Shown here one piece after another: positions 60,718 to 64,000 of a stretch of DNA of 64,000 bases. Within the stretch, counting starts at the first letter, position 1. Each line of letters opens with the position of its first letter. The notes under the pieces were generated by a model. The model ran no database searches. It was not told the DNA's origin and was given only the letters and a program-made list of their open reading frames with translations. The DNA comes from Kribbella jiaozuonensis (lineage in GTDB: Bacteria > Actinomycetota > Actinomycetes > Propionibacteriales > Kribbellaceae), in the NCBI RefSeq assembly GCF_005233875.1, contig NZ_SZPZ01000001.1, positions 930,001 through 994,000 on the forward strand. The letters are read 5' to 3'. Both the position numbers and the translations under genes were made by a program.

Positions 60718-62349
60718 TTACAGACCCAGCGCGGTCGACAGGGTTTGCTTGATGCCGGACAGGTCCTCGCCTGCCCGGCGCCGAGCACTTGCGACATCGG
60801 TGCTGACCGGCACGACCACTTCCAGGTAGCACTTCAGCTTCGGCTCGGTCCCGGACGGCCGCACGACTACGCGGGCTCCGTCGGAGAGTGTGTACCGCAG
60901 GCCATCCGTGGGGGGCAGCGTCTCGGAGCCCTGGCTCAGGTCGTCGATCCGCTCGACGGTGTAGTCGCCGAGCGTCGCGGGCGGTGTGGCGCGAAGGCGT
61001 TCCATCGCCTGGGCGATCAGCGACAGGTCGTCGACCCGCACCGCCAGCTGGTCGGTCGCGTGCAGGCCGTGCTTGACGGCCAGATCGTCCAGCAGATCCT
61101 GCAACGTGCGCCCCGCGGCCTTCGCCTGCGCGGCCAGTTGCAGCACCCGGACCAGCGTCGACACGCCGTCCTTGTCCTTCACGGCCGCCGGGTCGACGCA
61201 GTACCCGAGCGCCTCCTCGTAGCCGAACACCAAGTCCGGCACCCGCCCGATCCACTTGAACCCGGTCAGCGTCTCGACGTACCGGACGCCGTACGACGCG
61301 GCGATCTTGCCGAGGAGCGACGACGACACGATCGAGCACGCGGCGACGCCGGTAGGCCCGGGTGCGAGCAGGAACTCGCCGAGCAGCGCGCCGAGCTCGT
61401 CTCCCCGCAGCATCCGCCAGGAGCCCGACTCATCCACCGGGATCGCGACCGCGCACCGGTCGGCGTCCGGGTCGTTCGCGACCGCGATGTCCGCGTCCAT
61501 CGAGCGGGCCAGCTCGAGCGCCGCGTCGATCGCGCCCGGCTCCTCCGGGTTCGGGAACGAGACGGTCGGGAAGTCGGGGTCCGGGTCGGCCTGGGACGCC
61601 ACCACCTGCGGTACGGCGAACCCCGCGCGCGCGACTGCGGCTTCGACCAAGGTCCGTCCGACGCCGTGCAGCGGCGTGTAGGCGACCTTCAACTCCCGAG
61701 GGGCGTCGGCCGGCACCAGGTCGGCGATGCGGTCCAGGTACGCGTTCAGCAGGTCGTCGCCGGTCGTCTGCCAGTCGTCCCCACGCGGTACTTCGGCCAG
61801 CGGGCCGACCGCTGCGATGGCGGCCGCGATCTCCGCGTCCGCGGGCGGCACGATCTGCGAGCCGTCGCCCAGATAGACCTTGTAGCCGTTGTCCTGCGGC
61901 GGGTTGTGCGACGCGGTCACGACCACGCCCGCCACCGCGCGCAGATGCCTGATCCCGAACGCGACGACCGGCGTCGGGGTCGGCCGGTCCAGCAGTACGG
62001 CGTCCAGGCCCGCGCCACGGATCACGGCCGCCGTGTCCTGCGCGAACACGTCCGACTTGTGGCGGGCGTCGTACCCGATCAGGACCGGTCCGTCGGTGAG
62101 GCCCTTGGCCTTCAGGTACGCCGCGAGCCCGGCAGCGGCCCTGATCACGACGACCCGGTTCATCCGGTTCGGTCCGGCGCCGACGGCTCCGCGCAGGCCC
62201 GCCGTACCGAACTCGAGGGTGCCGGCGAAGCGGTCGGCCAGCTCAGTGGTGTCCCCGGCATCCAGCAGCGCCTGCAGCTCGGCGCGGGTGTCAGGGTCGG
62301 GGTCCTCGCTCAGCCAGGCGTCGGCGGCGGCCTTCAGATCTTGGGTCAC
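60718..62349 (-). CDS. Alpha-D-phosphohexomutase family enzyme (phosphoglucomutase/phosphomannomutase, PmmB-like)
   Basis: A 543-residue mutase. Active-site Ser147 in VVVTASHNPPQDNGYKVY, magnesium loop ANDPDADRCAV, sugar-binding EEALGYCVDP (GYEEALGY) and phosphate-binding VRPSGTEPKLK near the end. It is of the four-domain, 550-residue type that includes PmmB of mycobacteria and PgcA. In some actinobacteria this enzyme type lies with nucleoside genes and can act on pentose phosphates, so it may turn deoxyribose 1-phosphate into the 5-phosphate for DeoC; that is inference. TAGAGT lies exactly six bases before the GTG start. Confidence 0.9.
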   Translation of the reverse strand: MTQDLKAAADAWLSEDPDPDTRAELQALLDAGDTTELADRFAGTLEFGTAGLRGAVGAGPNRMNRVVVIRAAAGLAAYLKAKGLTDGPVLIGYDARHKSDVFAQDTAAVIRGAGLDAVLLDRPTPTPVVAFGIRHLRAVAGVVVTASHNPPQDNGYKVYLGDGSQIVPPADAEIAAAIAAVGPLAEVPRGDDWQTTGDDLLNAYLDRIADLVPADAPRELKVAYTPLHGVGRTLVEAAVARAGFAVPQVVASQADPDPDFPTVSFPNPEEPGAIDAALELARSMDADIAVANDPDADRCAVAIPVDESGSWRMLRGDELGALLGEFLLAPGPTGVAACSIVSSSLLGKIAASYGVRYVETLTGFKWIGRVPDLVFGYEEALGYCVDPAAVKDKDGVSTLVRVLQLAAQAKAAGRTLQDLLDDLAVKHGLHATDQLAVRVDDLSLIAQAMERLRATPPATLGDYTVERIDDLSQGSETLPPTDGLRYTLSDGARVVVRPSGTEPKLKCYLEVVVPVSTDVASARRRAGEDLSGIKQTLSTALGL

Positions 62350-62358
62350 ATGGGCACT

Positions 62359-62820
62359 CTAATGACCGGACGACTGACAAGGGCGCGAACGCAGGTCCGC
62401 GACGTAGTCGTCCGGGGCGCCGGCCGCCTCCGCGGCCTCGGCGAGGATGCCCAGGTAGCGGGCCGAGGGCAGGCCGCCCTCGTAGGCGTTCAGCACGTAC
62501 ATCCAGGCCAGCTGCTCGCCGTCCAGGGTCTGCACCCGGACCTGGATCTTGCTGTAGACGTCCTGGGCGATCCATTCCCACTCGTCCAGGCGCTCGACGT
62601 CCTTCGGGTGGACGTCGTACAGCGCGACGAAGACCTGGTTGGCCGGGTCGGACGGGTCCTCGACCACGGTGGCCATCGAGCCCTCCCAGCCGAGCTCCTC
62701 GCCGCCGAAGGTGAGTCGCCAGCCGTGGATCCACCCGGTCCCGCGCAGCGGGGAGTACGGGCACCGGTCGGCCATCAGGTTCGGGTCCAGATTCGACGCA
62801 AACGCGGCGTACAGGGTCAC
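62359..62820 (-). CDS. Gamma-glutamylcyclotransferase-like protein
   Basis: A 153-residue protein. It begins TLYAAFASNLDPNLMADRCPYSPLRGTGWIHGWRLTFGGEELGWEGSMATVVEDPSDPANQVFVALYDVHPKDVERLDEWEW; the YAAFASN phosphate-like loop and ALYDVHPKDVERLDEWE fit the GGCT/butirosin-BtrG fold. Whether the catalytic Glu is present I cannot settle (LDEWEW is a candidate). GTG 62820 is the only start close to the fold. Divergent from lpdA with 31 bases between; the same small-protein/lpdA arrangement is, to my memory, seen at Rv3304-Rv3303c. Confidence 0.78.
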   Translation of the reverse strand: MTLYAAFASNLDPNLMADRCPYSPLRGTGWIHGWRLTFGGEELGWEGSMATVVEDPSDPANQVFVALYDVHPKDVERLDEWEWIAQDVYSKIQVRVQTLDGEQLAWMYVLNAYEGGLPSARYLGILAEAAEAAGAPDDYVADLRSRPCQSSGH

Positions 62821-62851
62821 GACGACACAGGATACGGAACAATGGCCTCTC

Positions 62852-64000
62852 GTGGCGCGAGTTGTGATCATCGGAGGCGGTCCAGGCGGGTACGAAGCGG
62901 CGAGTGCGGCCGCCCAACTCGGCGGGGAGGTGACGGTCGTCGATTCCGACGGAATCGGCGGTTCCGGCGTGCGCACGGACGCGGTTCCGAGCAAGACCCT
63001 GATCGCCACCGCCGAGGTGATGACCGAGGTGGAGGAGGCGGGCGAGCTCGGCGTCCGGCTGGACGACGGCGACGACGATCCGGCGAACTCCGTGCGTGTC
63101 GATCTCTCCGTCGTCAACAAACGGGTCAAGGCGCTGGCGACCGCCCAGTCCGAGGGCATCGAGCGCCGGCTGGACTCCGACAAGGTCCGGATCGTCAGGG
63201 GCCGCGGCCGGCTCGACGGGCCGGAGACCGTGGTCGTCGGCGACGAACGGCTGGACGCCGATGTGATCCTGATCGCTACCGGTGCAAGGCCGCGCATCCT
63301 CAAGGGGTCCGAGCCGGACGGCGAGCGGATCCTCACCTGGGAGCAGGTCTACGAGCTCGACGAGCTGCCCGAGCGGCTGATCGTGGTCGGGTCCGGTGTG
63401 ACCGGTGCGGAGTTCGCCAGCGCGTACGACGCGCTCGGCAGCGACGTCGTACTCGTGTCCTCCCGGGACCGGGTGCTACCGGGCGAGGATGCTGACGCGG
63501 CAGCGGTGCTGGAGGACGTGTTCAAGCGGCGCGGGCTGACCGTGCTGAGCAAGTCCCGGGCCGAGTCGGTCAAGCGGCACGGCGACGGGGTCGTGGTGAC
63601 GCTCACCGACGGCCGGACGGTCGAGGGTTCGCACGCGCTGCTCGCGGTCGGATCGCTGCCGAACACCGATGACATGAACCTGGTCGAGTCGGGCGTGTCG
63701 CTCACCGACAGCGGCTTCGTGCAGGTCGACCGGGTGTCGCGGACCACGGCCCGCGGCGTCTATGCGGCCGGCGACTGCACCGGCGTACTCATGCTCGCCT
63801 CGGTGGCCGCGATGCAGGGCCGGATCGCGATGGCGCACGCGCTCGGCGACGCCGTCAGACCGTTGGACCAGTCAACGGTCTCCGCGAACGTCTTCACGGC
63901 GCCCGAGATCGCCACCGTCGGCCTGACCCAGGCAGTCGTGGACGCCGGCGGGAGTACGGCGCTGGTCGTCAAGGTCGCGCTCGCCGACAACGCCCGCGCC
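62852..64000 (+). CDS. lpdA: LpdA-type NAD(P)H-quinone reductase flavoprotein, 5' part (runs off window)
   Basis: 383 codons are seen, still open at the window end; the family is about 470 residues. FAD fold ARVVIIGGGPGGYEAASAAAQLGGEVTVVD, NAD fold LIVVGSGVTGAEFASAYDALGSDVVLVSS, LLAVGSLPNTDDMNL, and YAAGDCTGVLMLASVAAMQGRIAM. The redox-active disulfide of lipoamide dehydrogenases (CxxxxC after the first Gly-Gly) is missing: GGSGVRTDAVPSK stands there. This matches LpdA (Rv3303c), which is not a lipoamide dehydrogenase but a quinone reductase. GTG 62852 is the only suitable start. Confidence 0.9.
   Translation, partial: MARVVIIGGGPGGYEAASAAAQLGGEVTVVDSDGIGGSGVRTDAVPSKTLIATAEVMTEVEEAGELGVRLDDGDDDPANSVRVDLSVVNKRVKALATAQSEGIERRLDSDKVRIVRGRGRLDGPETVVVGDERLDADVILIATGARPRILKGSEPDGERILTWEQVYELDELPERLIVVGSGVTGAEFASAYDALGSDVVLVSSRDRVLPGEDADAAAVLEDVFKRRGLTVLSKSRAESVKRHGDGVVVTLTDGRTVEGSHALLAVGSLPNTDDMNLVESGVSLTDSGFVQVDRVSRTTARGVYAAGDCTGVLMLASVAAMQGRIAMAHALGDAVRPLDQSTVSANVFTAPEIATVGLTQAVVDAGGSTALVVKVALADNARA

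Overview
This is a 64-kb stretch of a high-GC actinobacterial chromosome. The gene density, frequent GTG starts, many 4-bp start/stop overlaps, a sdhCDAB operon, a disulfide-less LpdA-type flavoprotein and an MgtA-like mannosyltransferase all point that way. Codon style and gene set suggest Propionibacteriales, perhaps Kribbella; that is inference, not a match. I see no rRNA, tRNA, CRISPR array, prophage or intact insertion sequence. As I recall the Mycobacterium tuberculosis order (sdh, cdd, deoA, amidohydrolase, pmmB, a small protein, lpdA; Rv3319 back to Rv3303c), this window looks like the same neighbourhood opened up by many inserted genes.

Layout. 0-5 kb: end of a LuxR-type regulator, an AraC regulator divergent from a D-aminopeptidase, a MarR/hydrolase divergent pair with a palindromic operator, a DUF2000 protein and a membrane-anchored beta-propeller-like protein. 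5-8.4 kb: sdhCDAB. 8.5-16.6 kb: a rubredoxin-like/metallo-beta-lactamase protein, two GT4 glycosyltransferases, a very large secreted M14 carboxypeptidase and a methylmalonyl-CoA-mutase-type catalytic subunit without its B12 domain. 16.6-19.9 kb: a small accessory island with an excisionase/PIN toxin-antitoxin pair, a GNAT enzyme and decayed gene fragments, bracketed by inverted copies of a GC-rich repeat. 19.9-28.4 kb: M20 amidohydrolase, then a nucleoside ABC importer (lipoprotein, double ATPase, two permeases) leading into cdd and deoA, with strong RNA hairpins between genes.

28.4-38 kb: lipoprotein, uridine-kinase-like enzyme, phosphotransferase, and a SorC regulator divergent from a polyol operon (binding protein, two permeases, long-chain polyol dehydrogenase, xylulokinase) that looks suited to D-arabitol. 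38-44 kb: a histidine kinase/response regulator pair divergent from an operon for a tiny exported protein, MoxR ATPase, DUF58, VWA protein and an HtrA-like protease; four direct repeats at an exact 11-bp period lie between them. 44-54 kb: DUF1232, TauE/SafE, LysR, TetR/flavin monooxygenase, aminopeptidase N, an ECF sigma factor divergent from a Ser/Thr kinase, a secreted protein. 54-64 kb: deoC with two aldehyde dehydrogenases (one only half length) and an S66 peptidase, a long RNA-type hairpin, a PH-like membrane protein, a decayed esterase, a zinc metallopeptidase, a phosphosugar mutase, a gamma-glutamylcyclotransferase-like protein and lpdA running off the end.

How it works together. The nucleoside importer, cdd, deoA, the phosphosugar mutase, deoC and the aldehyde dehydrogenase make a plausible route from external deoxynucleosides to glyceraldehyde 3-phosphate and acetate. 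Many genes appear to be leaderless: a TANNNT hexamer sits 6 or 7 bases before the start codon, and this was used to choose several starts.
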